Positions 36,101 through 47,841 are shown, counted from the stretch's first letter. The stretch: 64,000 bases of DNA from Lottia gigantea (GCF_000327385.1 NW_008710086.1:512360-576359), one strand, 5' to 3'. Numbers and translations are program-made. The notes: generated by a model not told the origin, from the sequence alone.

Positions 36101-37641
36101 ACAGAATCAAAGATTTAAATAATTTAGTGAATCTGTACCCAAATATTCCTAAAGATCAGGCGTTTGGTGGTGACTACTCCCCTGCAGTCCGTAAGTTGAA
36201 GATTTTGTGTTAGTTTGAAATAACATCATGTCATTCAGATGAGAATAAGAACTGAGCAAGAAAGAAAAAGAAAAGAAGGCTGCTTATACAACAGTCAATA
36301 TAAAATTTACTTCACTTCTCAATCAATCAGGAGTAGCAAACAATTCTTACTGTTTGGCAAGTACCATAAGCTAGATCAAGATTGATTGTCAAAACATGGC
36401 TAAGTTAAACATGGGTTCCCTTATTTTCATTTATAAAATGAAAATGCTAATATTTATATGAATAGAAAGTAGAGGTGTTCTAATGACTTGGAAAAATACC
36501 AGTTTGTCTCACATGTCTATAATTAATTCATAATTAGCTAAATTAGAAGAGATTTACCAGCAGAATTCCAATGAGTGACCGATGAAGAATGGTCAAAAAG
36601 TCTTTTTTGTTTATCCAGATTGAACATACATGGACATTTATGAACATTTTAAAACAAGGAAACCCATCTTTAAATAAAGTAATAACTGATATCCATAAAG
36701 TTAATTTCTAAAAACTACATGAGGAAGTAATTCAGATAATTATCTCTAGTTTATTTTCATCATTACAGAGCAACCTGATCAGATGAAAGATGGCTACATC
36801 AAACCACATTTAGTAAATGTTATACAATGGTATGTATTTACCTTGTTTAATTTTCATCAAAATATACGACATTAAACTTAAAATTATGATGATTCAGACA
36901 ACAAGCTGATAATTGGTGTGTTTGATGATGTCATGAATTCACGAAGGTCTTATATGATGCAAGCAAATTTGCTGTAAGTGACATCAGCAAACACTTAGTT
37001 TTAGTAGAATTGCAGGAAGCACTGACGTCTGATTGAAATTGGAATGATGTAAATTGATACTATCAGTGTCCCTGATACACTTACAAATTTTAGAAAACCT
37101 CATTACAATCTCTCTAAATTACAAAAGACCTTGACAACCTTCTAAATGATCTGAATGTCTACTCATTGGCTTCAATTAAAAAAAATGTTGATTGAATATA
37201 TTTTCAGGAGCCATCAGAATACGCCACTACATCGTGATATGAGTGAAGGACCAGAAACACCAGTTCCCTATGACTATAACCCTCCCTCTAATTCAACCTA
37301 TCCTGAAGTGTAAGCATACATTTTACTGACTGATTGATGTATTTAACTGGGACTACGGATAGTCCAGTGGGAATTTTTTTCACATCAGGGTGGGATTTTA
37401 AATATTTTTAGGCATCAATGCAATACAGGCCCTTAATGATTGTTGTCGATCAACATTTCCATGACGTTGAGTTTCACATTTAACAGGATTGTTTGATACA
37501 AAACATTGATTAATGACTATTATGTTCTGTTTCAGATTTTCACCCAATGGAGAAAGTTTGGATAATTTGATGCAGTTTGAAACTGACTATACATCTGATG
37601 ATGTCATCAACGTTAACGAACTTTTGAATAAATTGTATTAG
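26800..37641 (+). CDS. STAT5: STAT transcription factor, STAT5/STAT92E type
   Basis: Latent cytoplasmic factor of JAK-STAT signalling that dimerises through phosphotyrosine-SH2 contacts and binds DNA. Twenty-one plus-strand exons: 26800-26943, 27528-27664, 28086-28236, 28491-28580, 29269-29364, 29835-29916, 30338-30489, 31022-31173, 31627-31788, 31923-32057, 32365-32500, 32958-32999, 33258-33338, 33656-33748, 34163-34298, 34854-35007, 35392-35528, 36029-36190, 36769-36829, 37208-37309, 37536-37641. All phases join: 836 residues. In order: N-domain ([16 protein letters not shown]), coiled coil, DNA-binding domain ([36 protein letters not shown]), linker ([20 protein letters not shown]), SH2 with [14 protein letters not shown] (phosphate-binding Arg675) and DGYIKPHL with the expected activating Tyr757. 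Exon 1 adds about 52 residues before the usual STAT start. Gene symbol is by family resemblance. Confidence 0.96.
27145..27215 (+). repeat. Family G copy, STAT intron 1
   Basis: Partial copy with gtgagctgtgaactctatta and ttgattagcttagctaaata, matching 23520-23645. Confidence 0.55.
27777..28085 (+). repeat. About 117-bp tandem repeat running into the STAT exon 3 acceptor
   Basis: Two full units and a shortened third. Each unit has attatccagtttta, gtagactggatta, gtctttaaaacatagccttt and actttgag. The third copy ends tagcctttattttcag, which is the 3' splice site used for exon 3. The two upstream copies carry tagcctttactttgag at the same place, so the acceptor region itself has been duplicated, without the CAG. 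Confidence 0.75.
28920..29030. repeat. Degenerate GGTC-rich short repeat, STAT intron 4
   Basis: Runs of gtcaaggggtc, gtagagggtc and ggtcaggtag. Simple minisatellite, no function inferred. Confidence 0.6.
29020..29180 (+). mobile_element. SINE-like element, second family, STAT intron 4
   Basis: Matches 17815-17995 through ttggttcttaacctggtcgg, gtgaaagtctggtgacgttg, tctagtccatccagctgtaa and a terminal aggtttggtcaaggactagc. The inverse of that last block is the start of the family B monomer (gctggtccttggtcaaacct), linking family B arrays to the end of this element. Confidence 0.6.
30055..30290. mobile_element. Family H MITE-like copy, STAT intron 6
   Basis: Begins agatgggttcccttattttc and continues gaaagtagaggtgctctaat, matching the fuller element at 36411-36667. 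The right inverted end is not clear here. Confidence 0.5.
30664..30752. repeat. Family D copy, STAT intron 7
   Basis: Near-identical to 3551-3640 (gagtctaatcagtctgaaga onward). The sequence just upstream, ttagccaaaattaaaatcta with cacaacgatctg, also recurs diverged near 15681-15715, suggesting a longer element. Confidence 0.65.
31185..31490. repeat. Family B array, STAT intron 8
   Basis: About four monomers with gatcctgtctaccagcttga, ttggccaaatctcttggtaa and gataataacttaggttctcg. Same monomer and orientation as 21815-22260. Confidence 0.75.
33006..33180. repeat. (TTTA)n microsatellite, STAT intron 12
   Basis: About 40 tandem tttatttattta-type tetranucleotides with two interruptions (ttaattt). 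It begins only a few bases after the exon 12 donor at 33000. Confidence 0.97.
36411..36667. mobile_element. Family H MITE-like element with terminal inverted repeats, STAT intron 18
   Basis: The left end reads atgggttcccttattttcat; the right end read in reverse reads atgggtttccttgttttaaa. About 257 bp long with no reading frame. The body block gaaagtagaggtgttctaat matches 30055-30290. Confidence 0.6.
37020..37125. mobile_element. Family F MITE-like copy, STAT intron 19
   Basis: Begins tgacgtctgattgaaattgg and contains tgatactatcagtgtccctg. Matches 62471-62587 inverted. The right terminal repeat is degraded. Confidence 0.5.
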
Positions 37642-37854
37642 AAACCACGTGGCCCTAGATACTTTAACCACTAGTTGATACATTTTATGTTTCGATACTT
37701 TCAGCGACTATTAGTGGGTAGAGATTACATTAATATTGTGTTTCGTTATTTAGATTCAAATTAGATTACATGCAATGGCATTTATAATTTTGAGGAAATT
37801 TCAGCGACGTTAAAAAACGATTATAGAATCATATTTTTTTCCCAATATGAATGA

Positions 37855-37860
37855 AATAAA
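37855..37860 (+). terminator. Candidate STAT polyadenylation signal
   Basis: AATAAA 214 bp after the STAT stop codon. Another candidate is near 39306, which would give a much longer 3' UTR. Confidence 0.4.
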
Positions 37861-39001
37861 ACAGATATTTGATGTATAAAAAATACATTTCAATATTTGA
37901 TTATCACTATATATTCCTCTATATTTAATAGTTTCCTTCATTTTTAAGAAATTTAGTAATCTATCTATCAGTAATGGCCATCTTGGCGCTATCATTTACG
38001 TGCCGTTGTTTGGTTTGGATTTTTTTACCAACTCTTTGAAAACAAGGACTGTGAATAGTGAATACAACCAATCAGAGCCCTTCACAGTAAGTCTGTAAAT
38101 AATCAGCCATAATGTTATCAATCTTTCTGTTGAAGGCTCTGATTGGCTGTATTCTGTGATATAAGAACAGTGGCTATAACAGTCAAGGTATAAGAAGAAG
38201 GTTGTATAACCTTGACATTGTGAAGATAATCTGGGATGAAGACCAAAAAACCTTCAAGTCTATGCTTGTCCTAATCTTCCAATTTTTTCATAAAATTTTG
38301 TATCATAACATTATGAATAATATATATCTTGTACATTTCTTTCTCTCTTCATTTTACTTTTTTGATATATCCATAGTTTTCGTATGTTTTGTTTTTTAAA
38401 GTTTTTTGTTAACAATTTTTGTAAATATTAAGATGTATTGTACAGACATATCATCATTTTGTTTTTATGTACATTATAGTGCTTTAAGAATTGTTTAAGC
38501 TTTAAAAGGAGGGCTGTTTCTTACACTGAAGCTAGGGGGAAACCAGCGTAGATCTCCGTCTGATAGTTGATAATTTTAGATATACTGAAATTGCCTGTTT
38601 ACCTGTTTTTGTCAACACTTTCAGACCAAAATAGAGGCTTGTCTACCCTTAGTACACAGGTATATATCTTTGCCTGACTATGGTAAGTTTTTAAAATCGC
38701 TAAAAAAAATTTGTCAGTGTGTCCATTCATGTTGACCTTCAAAATGTCTTCAGATGATTGATGGAAAGTAGCACACGTACTGCCCCGCAATCAGGCATAA
38801 AAATTTGTCTGTGTGTCTTTTTGTTTTATCGATAATTTCAGGTCAAAACAGAGACTTGACTGCCCCTAGCATACAGTAACCCCTGCTTGACTTTAAGGTG
38901 TGTATTTTGTTAATGTATATAAACATATCATGTTTTAATGATTTAGATGTTAGTTTTTGGATTCTAATAAGCTATTGGAGCATGCATTTAGTGATCAGAG
39001 G

Positions 39002-39149
39002 CTATATTCTCTAAACTTTAACTTAAATAAAATCCGATTTGAAAGAAATACAGTAATCTGATTGGATAATAAAACGTAATTTAAGATTAACGTTAGTGTT
39101 GACCAATCAGATGACTGGAACATTCAAAGTTAAGTTTTCAAGAATAAGC
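39002..39149. mobile_element. Family E MITE-like element, second copy
   Basis: The left end is tattctctaaactttaactt and the right end in reverse is gcttattcttgaaaacttaa. Shares agaaatacagtaatctgatt with 5402-5548. About 148 bp in both copies. Confidence 0.6.
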
Positions 39150-39434
39150 ATTTATTTTAATAGTGGGGAAGATAAATTCTGGGTGGATGTATGAGGCTCT
39201 TTTGGAGAACGTAACTTCTGGGGTCAAGCAGGAAGTTTAATGTTTTTAAGACATTAAGTAGCGCTAGTTAATTTGTAAATATGTACATATTCAACAAAAA
39301 AACAAAAAATAAAAGTTTAAAATATCATAGTTGTTTTTCAGAAAGGGAAGTAATTCTTTATAATTTCTATTTGCATTGAAAGTTTACGTTCCCCTACTTT
39401 TTAGAAGTACATGGGGACATTCTGGCCACAGTCA

Positions 39435-39620
39435 AACGTCAAACTTTTCTGCACCTTGTGGGCTAATGAAGACCGGCAACACCATACAGGGTGCTATGAG
39501 GGAAATTTTGTAAGGACAGCAGCATTAGCTCTTGTTCGATTTCAAATGTGCCCAGTCTGTAGCACACAGAGACTCACACGCTTTTTCCATGTCAGCCCCT
39601 CTATTGAGAATGGAGGCATG
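39435..39620 (-). mobile_element. Family A SINE body
   Basis: Contains ttctgcaccttgtgggctaa, tgagggaaattttgtaagga, cagtctgtagcacacagaga and tttccatgtcagcccctc, in family order. Confidence 0.62.
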
Positions 39621-39864
39621 TATACAATGTTCATTTGGTTATATCTTCTTACACAGTAACCAACAGACTGTTGGCAACCTGAGAGAATATGACCAATCGC
39701 TGGATTCACTCGACCAAACGGCATTGTTTTTAGAGACTAAACCTTAGAAGGCATCTGGAAATAAGACGTAAGTTTTGATAGTTCTCCCTTCTTCTCTTTA
39801 GAGAGTCCACACAGTTTCATCTTCACAATGTCAACCCTTCATGAAATTCGTCTTCTACCTTGAC

Positions 39865-40022
39865 TATAACAAGACCCTGTGATAGAACCAATAACAAGGC
39901 CCTCTGATAGAACCAGAGAGAAAAGATGGCAGGCCCGGTTAGAGAACCAATAACAAGGCCCTGTGACAGAACCAATAACAAAGCCCTGTGAGAGAACTGA
40001 TGACAAGGCCCTGTGAGAGAAA
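39865..40022. repeat. Minisatellite, unit like agaaccaataacaaggccct
   Basis: Five or six degenerate units of about 27 bp (agaaccaataacaaggccct, gtgag). One unit is interrupted by an unrelated insert around 39920-39945. Confidence 0.75.
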
Positions 40023-40200
40023 CGATATTAATATGATCAATGGTTATAAATATAGAAGTAAAGTGCAAAATAAATTGTTTGTATTGGAAAGAAAAAGTTT
40101 TGTTATTTATAACTGGTCTATTGTAAATCCTAATCTTAGCAAATCTTATTGTCTATATTGTCTCTTATAGGCCACTAGATATTTCAACTTGTATTACATG

Positions 40201-40525
40201 CGATAGCTGAAATTGAGATGGTAAAGTAAATATTTAGATGACTATACAGATAGCTGAAATTGAGCTCTATCAGCTGGAAAAGTAAATATTTAGATGACTA
40301 TACAGATAGCTGAAATTGAGCTCTATCAGCTGATATAGGAAATATTTAGATGACTATACAATTAGCTGAAATTGAGCTCTATCAGATGGTATAGTAAATA
40401 TTTAGATGACTATACGTGTAGCTGAAATTGAGCTCTATCAGCTGGTAAGGTAAATATTCAGATGACTATACGTGTAGCTGAAATTGAGCTCTATCAGCTG
40501 GTAAAGTAGATATTTAGATGACTAT
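40201..40525. repeat. Family C tandem array, about 57-bp unit, six copies
   Basis: The unit is agctgaaattgagctctatc, agctggtaaagtaaatattt, agatgactatac. Single diverged monomers occur near 31865-31905 (STAT intron 9) and 50040-50215, so it is a dispersed family locally amplified here. Confidence 0.85.
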
Positions 40526-41245
40526 CTCCATTTAATAATCCCCAGAAGGCAGAAAAACATATAATTTATTTTACTTGACCTAATAAAGAAAGAATTCGCC
40601 AAATAATGATTTATTACCGTTTACCTTTTATTCTGAATAAAATGGAGAGCCTATTGTAAGGAAGACACGGGACAGATTTGTCGTCAAAACATTTAGTCAA
40701 ATTTCAATATCTTTCTGAGAGCTCATATAGTTTTGTATTTATGTGTATTTGGATATCATTTTGCTGTAGAGGCCTAGAACATTGGGTAATTTTTTAAATT
40801 GTGACAAAGATGTGAAATTAAAGGAAATAAAACAAAGTTTAGATCAAATGATGATCTGTTTTTAATTGTCTATATTGATTCTGTTTTGAGGAAGATTTTT
40901 TTGACATTTCTAAATAAGATAGACTAACTCATGTAGGCCTATTCTTGTCTTTGATATGTAAGATATTTCAACTAACTTTATCTAATTGAAGAGGATATTC
41001 AAAACCAATTTAAATTCAAGTTCTAAAATGGAATAGAAATTTCAAATTAACTTGTATCTAAACATCAGACATCATCTAATTTAAAAAAGAAAGACATAAC
41101 TTTTATTTTTATATTTAAGTCTTTCCGGCTACAGAATACATATTTATGATTCAATCAGCTGATTCAAACACACAATTATTGAAAGAATACAAATTTAAAA
41201 TATCCATCAAATAATACATACTTGAAAGAAAAGCAACAGTCAAAA

Positions 41246-44200
41246 ATGGTGTTATTAAAATCAGTGGGACAAACAGTGACAGCCATGGTGAGAATGGACA
41301 AGAAAAATAGAAATAACAATAGATCTAGGCAACATAAACCTTTACATCCAACCAGTAATATACAAAAAGATTTAGAATCACGGTTTATAGTGTCTGAGTT
41401 GATGAGAAAACCAGGATTCAAACATGGATCGCCTGTAGAGAAAAGTTCCAAGGAAAATCGTCGGAGGGGGTCTACTTCTAAACTTGATTTATTAAAATCT
41501 CTTGGATCTTCGGATGCCTCTGAAAATTTTAGGAAATTACGACGGAGAAATTTTCCCGGATCCTTACATCTGACAAAACAAGACTTTCTACTGGAATATG
41601 TCGAGGATGAACTGGTAAATTAGACATTTATTTTTATTGAACTAGATATTATAGTCCTTGCCATGTATTCCTGGCTAAGTATTCTTCAAACGATCTTAGC
41701 GCTGGGATGTCCTTGGTACTTATCTTCTAACACTGTTTCTAGGATATCATAGGGTCTTAACTTCTAACATTGATGCTAGGACATCTTAGGCTAAGATCGT
41801 TTCGAGAATGTGTGACCCTAACATTGGGTCCTGGAATAGCAAACACCACAGTGGGAACCCGAGAGGTCTTCTGGACATTTTGAATACAATGTAATAGTCT
41901 TTTATAATATCAGAAGTAGACAGATTCAGACATTCATTCCTCATATCCTGGTTCCCAACTTTACTGCTATCCGTAGGGATCTGAGATGCCTCGAAAACAA
42001 TCTAAACAGTAGAGTCATGATATTAGAAGTGTAGGGTTGTGTTCAGATATGAAACTGATCCTGGTGGCTAATATGAACCCTTTCAGCTGACAAAGCAAAT
42101 ATATTTACAACTCTTTTTTTCTTTCAGCCCCTAGAGAAATTCCAAAAAGCAGTCAGGAAAATAATCACAATGTTAAAAGTTGTAGGTAAACCCAAGTATG
42201 TCGAGATTTTACATTTTATATTGACCTACAGGTTGTTTCGAGTATTTGAAATTTGAATTTCATATCAGTACCACCTCTCGTTTGAAAAAGATTAATTCGT
42301 TTGTTTCTAATCCAATTGTACCAAACCCCCCTCAAATTTTAAAAATAAGATTCTTATACGTTTTTGCACCTAAAAATGTGTCAGAATGCAATTTTTCAAA
42401 ACAAAAAATTCTTGCGAGATCCCTCTAAGACGCTCCATGGGCAACAGAGTTGCTGCATTTTGAATTCAGCCTCAACAGTAACTTGTCCCTCTATTGAGTC
42501 GGTCTGTCCCCTATTTGGGGTGGTGTCGCCACTGTTCTAATACACTACCACCTAAAACAGATAAAGTGAGCCATGGTTTCATCTAATCATTAACAAAGAG
42601 GGCGGAGGGAGGGAGGGTAAGGGAGGGGAGGGGGTGAGTGGTTTTATCGTATTACCGACAATGCTGATGTCTTTGTCTTCTGAACACTGTATGATCTAAT
42701 TTTGATTAAGGTTTTATTTCCATACTCGTCTTTGCATTTAGAGAAAGACGAAAAGAAACAGACAGAAATATGTTGTCATGGACAACCATCTGTGATGACC
42801 TTCACCTTACTAGAACCAGATATAACGACCTTGGTTTAACCTTTGACCCTACAGACTTCAAGGTCAAGAAAAAGGTAGTATTCTAAATGCTGTTGTTTGG
42901 CGTGTATTATTTCTTCCACTGACTCTACAGCTATAAACTATACTATATATGAATGTAGCAATGCTACAATTACATGACAAACATCAAAATCAAGACTGTC
43001 GCCCCAGGAAACACAAAGACGCGTTCAAATCATTACCAAAGTAGATTCGTATACATCCCTGTAAGGAACATCTAGTTGACGGATATATAATAGCAGATTG
43101 GTATTTCAGGATCATATTAACAGTGAAACGATCGAAACGTTGTGTTTACATCCTGGTGAGCGAACTCCGGATCAGATCCGTCATTGTTTAGTGTCTCTCA
43201 ACACGTCAGTCCCGGCCTTCAGTGAGTTCCCGAAAAAAATGCAGACAGCATTACTACAAGTCGGATGGTATGAAAGGTAAATGATATCTGAAAAAGTTCG
43301 AAGTTCTGTAATCTACGTTGAAGCATAGGAGACATTGGCCTCCATCAAACTTAAATCAAAACGCAAAATATACCTTCGACTTTGTAAGCATAAAGTATTT
43401 TGCACCATGCCATGCTCAGAAACCACAACCGTTTGTCAAAAATCACAATCTGATTAACTAACGAACTATATTAAAATCGACAACAATGAGTCAATGAATG
43501 GACGCATACCATAGTACCCTTCATTTTATATTTTTATGCTTTATGTATTTAACCGGCAACTCATTTTCAGGTTCGAAGCTGGTCGAGTGATAATTCGTCA
43601 AGGTCATCGTGCTGATAGATTTTACCTAATACTTTCTGGTCAAGGTCAGTACTATTTTTTTTCTCAGGTCAAGGTCAGATAAAGGCCAGTACTTTAAAAG
43701 TTACATCTCATCGTCAAGGTCAGAAGTACAGGTCAAGGTCAGTACTGGTGAAAATCTGGTTAAAGTCTAGTCAAGTTCAAGTTCAAGTCAAGGTCAATAA
43801 CATTGGCAGTAAATGTCTTGTCAAGGTCAGTACAAGTTAATTTCAGGTCAAGGTCACTACAAGGTTATCTCGTGTCAAGGTCAGTACATGTACATTTAGT
43901 ACAATAAACATAGGTTTAGAACAGTCAAATCCCCATTGTTTTGATCATGCTTACTTGACCTAATTTACTTGACAATATACTTACAGCTGTAGTAACAATC
44001 CTGGAAACGAGACCAAAGAAGAAATCGAAACAGGAATCCAGGGCGTCACACGACGGCCTACCGAAAATACACGAATCTGGATCAGATAGGAAACAGGAAC
44101 AATATTATGTCCGAACAGCTCGCTTACTGGAAAAGGGAAAAAGTTTTGGGGTAAGTCGATTTCCAACTGCTGAGAGATCTTTAACATGCACTATATCACA

Positions 44201-47200
44201 GGGCTCCCAGCTAGTTTATTATTTCATCCGAAAGACTCGACGCTGTTTCCATGTCAACCCCTCGACCTGAATCACTGACAAGAGATACTGGTTTAAAAAT
44301 CTGTACCAATGCAGGGATTAAACCCTGAGCAAGGATCAAACTCACTGAGCCACATCTCATGCTGTAGACGTGAGATTCCGTTTAAACATCTTGGCTCAAC
44401 CTAGTCAAACAATGATATACTGAAAAAGGAGGGGGTGGGGATATAAAACATACTTTCATTCAATTTCCAATTAGGCACACAAAAATTTAGACCTACAACT
44501 TCAATTTCACAACCCTATCATAAAAAGTTGTTTGTTTCGTTTCATTTGCCAGGAGCTAGCTTTACTACAGGGTTCAATACGAACAGCAACTGTAACTTGT
44601 CGAACCGACATGGAATTACTGGCTCTAGATAGACCGGATTTTATTAACATCTTTATGAAGGCAGATACAGGGAAGGAACCAGATCACATTCAATTCCTTA
44701 AAAGTCTGGATATTTTGAAAGGATGGCCAGTTGATAAAATACCTTGGAATGATCCGAATATCTGTGCCTTTACATATGTCAGGTAAGCCTTTTGATTAGT
44801 GAAGAATCGTTTCCTTTGAACATTAGTTAGTTACCTTTTCACTCAATTTTGTCAACGAATGAATTCAGTTGCAGAGAGGCTACTTAGGACTATACACATC
44901 TATCACGAATACGGATTTTGACATGGTCTTATTAACAGGAAAGTTTGACGAATGGGGGTGTGGTTTGGACACGATGGACTATAAATTGACTATAGATCAG
45001 CCACTTTGTGACCTGATTTCGATGGCGAATTGCGGATAGCTGTGTATTTAGGAATTTCGACCCTGCAATATTGAATATTTATTTATGTTTAAAAGAGCTA
45101 GAAAAAGAAAAACTTTTTGTTAATCTCAGACTGACGTTGAAATTTAAATACGGTTTGGTAATTGTCGTATCCCTCGCTTGCGGATTTAACCCATATATAA
45201 ACAATTAGGCTCCGAATTTAATCATACCTGCTTTATTACAATCAGAACAAGAAATGGCGGGTAATTACAATACATGGTAGAGGGGTATTGGTAATGGCGT
45301 AATGATAGACAAGATGCAATTACAGTAAACCATCTAAAACATGATAAGCTAGAGTCACTAACCAGTCAATAGAAAGTGACAATATTTCAATCTGTAATTT
45401 CAGAAGAGAAACTATTCTCTGTCAAGATAGTAATAATTCAGATCTGATATTTGTGGTGATGTCAGGAACATGTCGAGTATTAAAATCTCTACCAGCTGTT
45501 CAACCCAAACTTTACCGTAGTGAAGTTACAGACTACGGCCTACAGACCCCACGTACAAACAGTGAGTAGGCCTACTATTCTCATTTAATGCTCGTCATCG
45601 ACAGTTGGTGGGATATCTGCCGAACCGTTTAGCAATGCTTGAAACATTAGGCAACTCCTTACAGTTTCCTAAAAACCTGAAAGAGTCGCCCAGCTCCTGT
45701 CCGTTAACAGATCTCAAGCCCATTCAATCTCCTTATAGCTTAAACCCACAGAATCCTCTGATTGACAGGATTGTCGAGAATCTATGTTGTTATCCTTGTA
45801 AATCATTGTCAAGAGATTTGACGAAGGATTGAATTCATTCATCTGGGTGCATAGAAACAACTGTCGTGGAATTAGGATTGTACATAGCTTTAACATGATG
45901 TAGGCCTACGGATGAACTGCAGACAAGGATGAGGGAATCTTAAAACACAAAACTTAATCTTTTTTTTTTATGTTTTTCAGGAACAGAGAACATCAAAGTT
46001 CGATCACCGACGTCTGCAAGAGATTCCCACTCTCCTACGTCCTTACGACCTGGTCGGAAACCGTTACGCAGTAGACTAGAGGCTGATATAGCTCTGTCGA
46101 GAAACAACACTGTTTTATCGTCCGTGGTTTCCAAAACTCCAGAACAAGGTATGGTATAGTCAGACTTTTCCTGCCATGTGTTGCAGCATTGTATCAACTT
46201 GTGCAGGTCGGAGGGGTGATATGTAAAAGGGTCTAGTCGTTCCGACGCTAAGTAAGCCACGAATGTTTTTTGTCTACCATCTGAATTTCGAAAGTGACTT
46301 TTTGTTGTTGTTTTTGAAGTGGCAGCAGATGCAGTAGAACACATCAACATAATCAACAATGTTTATAATAAAAGACACGTGCTGCCACCAATTGATAAAC
46401 ATTCCCGCCAAAATACCACCGTCTCATCGTTTGCTCAACAGACCTGGTCAACGACAGCAGACGACAGTCCTGATGAACAAATATATATCCATCTGACAAA
46501 ACTGGGACGCGGAGACGTTTTTGTAAGTAGACCCTCTGGGTAAATTTACTAAGAATCATTTCCCCACCATAAAAACAAATTTCTTAATCTAGCCATTTAT
46601 AGATTATAGATAGGCCTAGACCGACATAATGGGTAGACCCCAATGCACATGCATTTTGATGATTTTGTGTACATAATGCGCGCACGTATGCGTTAAAGGC
46701 CTATCTATTAACGCTTCAAAAATATATGATGCCTTGCGTATATAGTTCCATATCTGTCTCTTTAGTAGCTGGGACGGGACAGAGAACCTTTCAATTACAG
46801 TATAGACTACATACAAGGTAGTTCATTGCAGTCGTGGTGTTTGTTCAGATAAGCTCTCTTTGCTCAGCCTGAAAGCATCTTTATGATATTAATGAATATA
46901 AACCAAATCAGATATTAGTCAGCATGGCATGGTAGCATCTTTATGAATATCAACCAGATGATACATTGTTTATATTGCAGGGGTTAGAACAAGTGGTATT
47001 AAAGGGGCTGGGAGAGACCACCAGTTCGTGTCTGGTTTCTGACGGTGCCGAGTGTATCATGATCAATAAATTATTCTTCCGAAAACACCTCACCCAGGAT
47101 CTCGCTAAACAGATGAGGAAAAAGGTATTTTTGAAGGTACCTGGGAATTGTGGGACTCCAATCAGCATGTTTTTCGGGAGTAAAAGGGTCGCTGCAGTAC

Positions 47201-47841
47201 CTGGGCACATTTATCTTCAATTCTGAAGAGCCATGAGCAGTCGAAATGACCCATATATATGGGAAATAACTCATGTATAACAATTATGTACATCAGACCA
47301 CAATGGTTTGTGATTTCGGTACCAAATGAATGAAAAGAGAGTCGATCAAAGACCAACTGGTAGACAGGATCGTTGAGAACCTAACCTGTTTTGAATGTAA
47401 AACCATCGCCATTACATGAAAGCAGGATCGTTGAGAACCTAAGCTGTTTTGAATGTAAAACCATCGCCATTACATGAAAGCAGGATCGTTGAGAACCTAA
47501 GCTGTTTTCAATGTAAAACCATCGCCATTACATGAAAGCAGGATCGTTGAGAAACTAAGCTGCTTTCCATGTTAAATCATTGTCATTGGCCAACAGGTAT
47601 ACAGAATTCAAAAGAGCCTAGTAACAAGAGAACGGAAATAGTTATCCTTGTTAAATAGGGTCGTTTAGTTTATTTTTTCATTCATCAACTGTTTATATTT
47701 CAGATTCAGCCATTTCCCTCAGAAGATATTTTACAGCAGAAATTACAGACTCAAATAGACTGGGAGGAATTTAAACATTTAACAGTCTTGGATCATCTGG
47801 ATTTTAATAAACATGTGCAGACGGTTTCTTGGAAACACTGA
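41246..47841 (+). CDS. CNBD2: Cyclic nucleotide-binding domain-containing protein 2-like
   Basis: Predicted cytoplasmic cAMP/cGMP-binding protein without a kinase or channel part. Twelve plus-strand exons: 41246-41614, 42128-42195, 42742-42874, 43110-43276, 43571-43644, 43987-44150, 44553-44782, 45404-45561, 45981-46148, 46320-46522, 46981-47124, 47704-47841. Phases join: 671 residues (human CNBD2 about 576). The N-terminus is basic and probably disordered. The CNB fold starts near residue 235 (RFEAGRVIIRQGHRADRFYL). A phosphate-binding cassette, FGELALLQGSIRTATV, spans about residues 324-339, with the expected Glu326 and Arg335, so ligand binding is plausible. A basic insert of about 45 residues (TRPKKKSKQESRASHDG onward) interrupts the domain before the cassette. 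A second, degenerate CNB-like unit (LTKLGRGDVFGLEQVVLKGL) follows near residues 565-600 and lacks the Glu/Arg pair. The start is the first ATG; upstream codons stay open but lack one. Confidence 0.88.
43640..43895 (+). repeat. Repeated copies of the exon 5 splice-donor sequence, CNBD2 intron 5
   Basis: Exon 5 ends tctggtcaag and the intron begins gtcagtac. The next 250 bp repeats caaggtcagtac-like text about seven times (for example ggtcaaggtcagtactggtg, cttgtcaaggtcagtacaag, gtgtcaaggtcagtacatgt). Units are irregular in spacing. Several copies keep a usable AAG/GTCAGT donor. Confidence 0.75.
44155..44375 (-). mobile_element. Family A SINE, CNBD2 intron 6
   Basis: Contains cgatttccaactgctgagag, atctttaacatgcac, tttccatgtcaacccctcga, and at the right end aaactcactgagccacatct, the tRNA-like head seen in the 59255 copy. 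It starts immediately after the exon 6 donor at 44151. Confidence 0.62.
45740..45835 (-). repeat. Family B monomer, CNBD2 intron 8
   Basis: Inverted copy: gacaggattgtcgagaatct, atgttgttatccttgtaaat, cattgtcaagagatttgacg. Matches the family B unit read backward. Confidence 0.55.
47340..47590 (-). repeat. 58-bp array derived from family B, CNBD2 intron 11
   Basis: Four units starting about 47366, 47424, 47482 and 47540 with aggatcgttgagaacctaag, ctgttttgaatgtaaaacca and tcgccattacatgaaag. It begins with accaactggtagacaggatc, the inverse of the family B monomer. The repeat unit is a shorter slice of that monomer. Confidence 0.75.

Larger units (their letters stand above)
37642..41245. other. 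Intergenic region STAT / CNBD2
   Basis: Includes the STAT 3' UTR, with a candidate AATAAA at 37855-37860 and a second near 39306. It then carries a family E MITE, a family A SINE, a 27-bp-type minisatellite (39865-40022) and the family C array (40201-40525). The CNBD2 promoter should lie near its right end, but no distinctive element was seen. No other gene. Confidence 0.6.
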
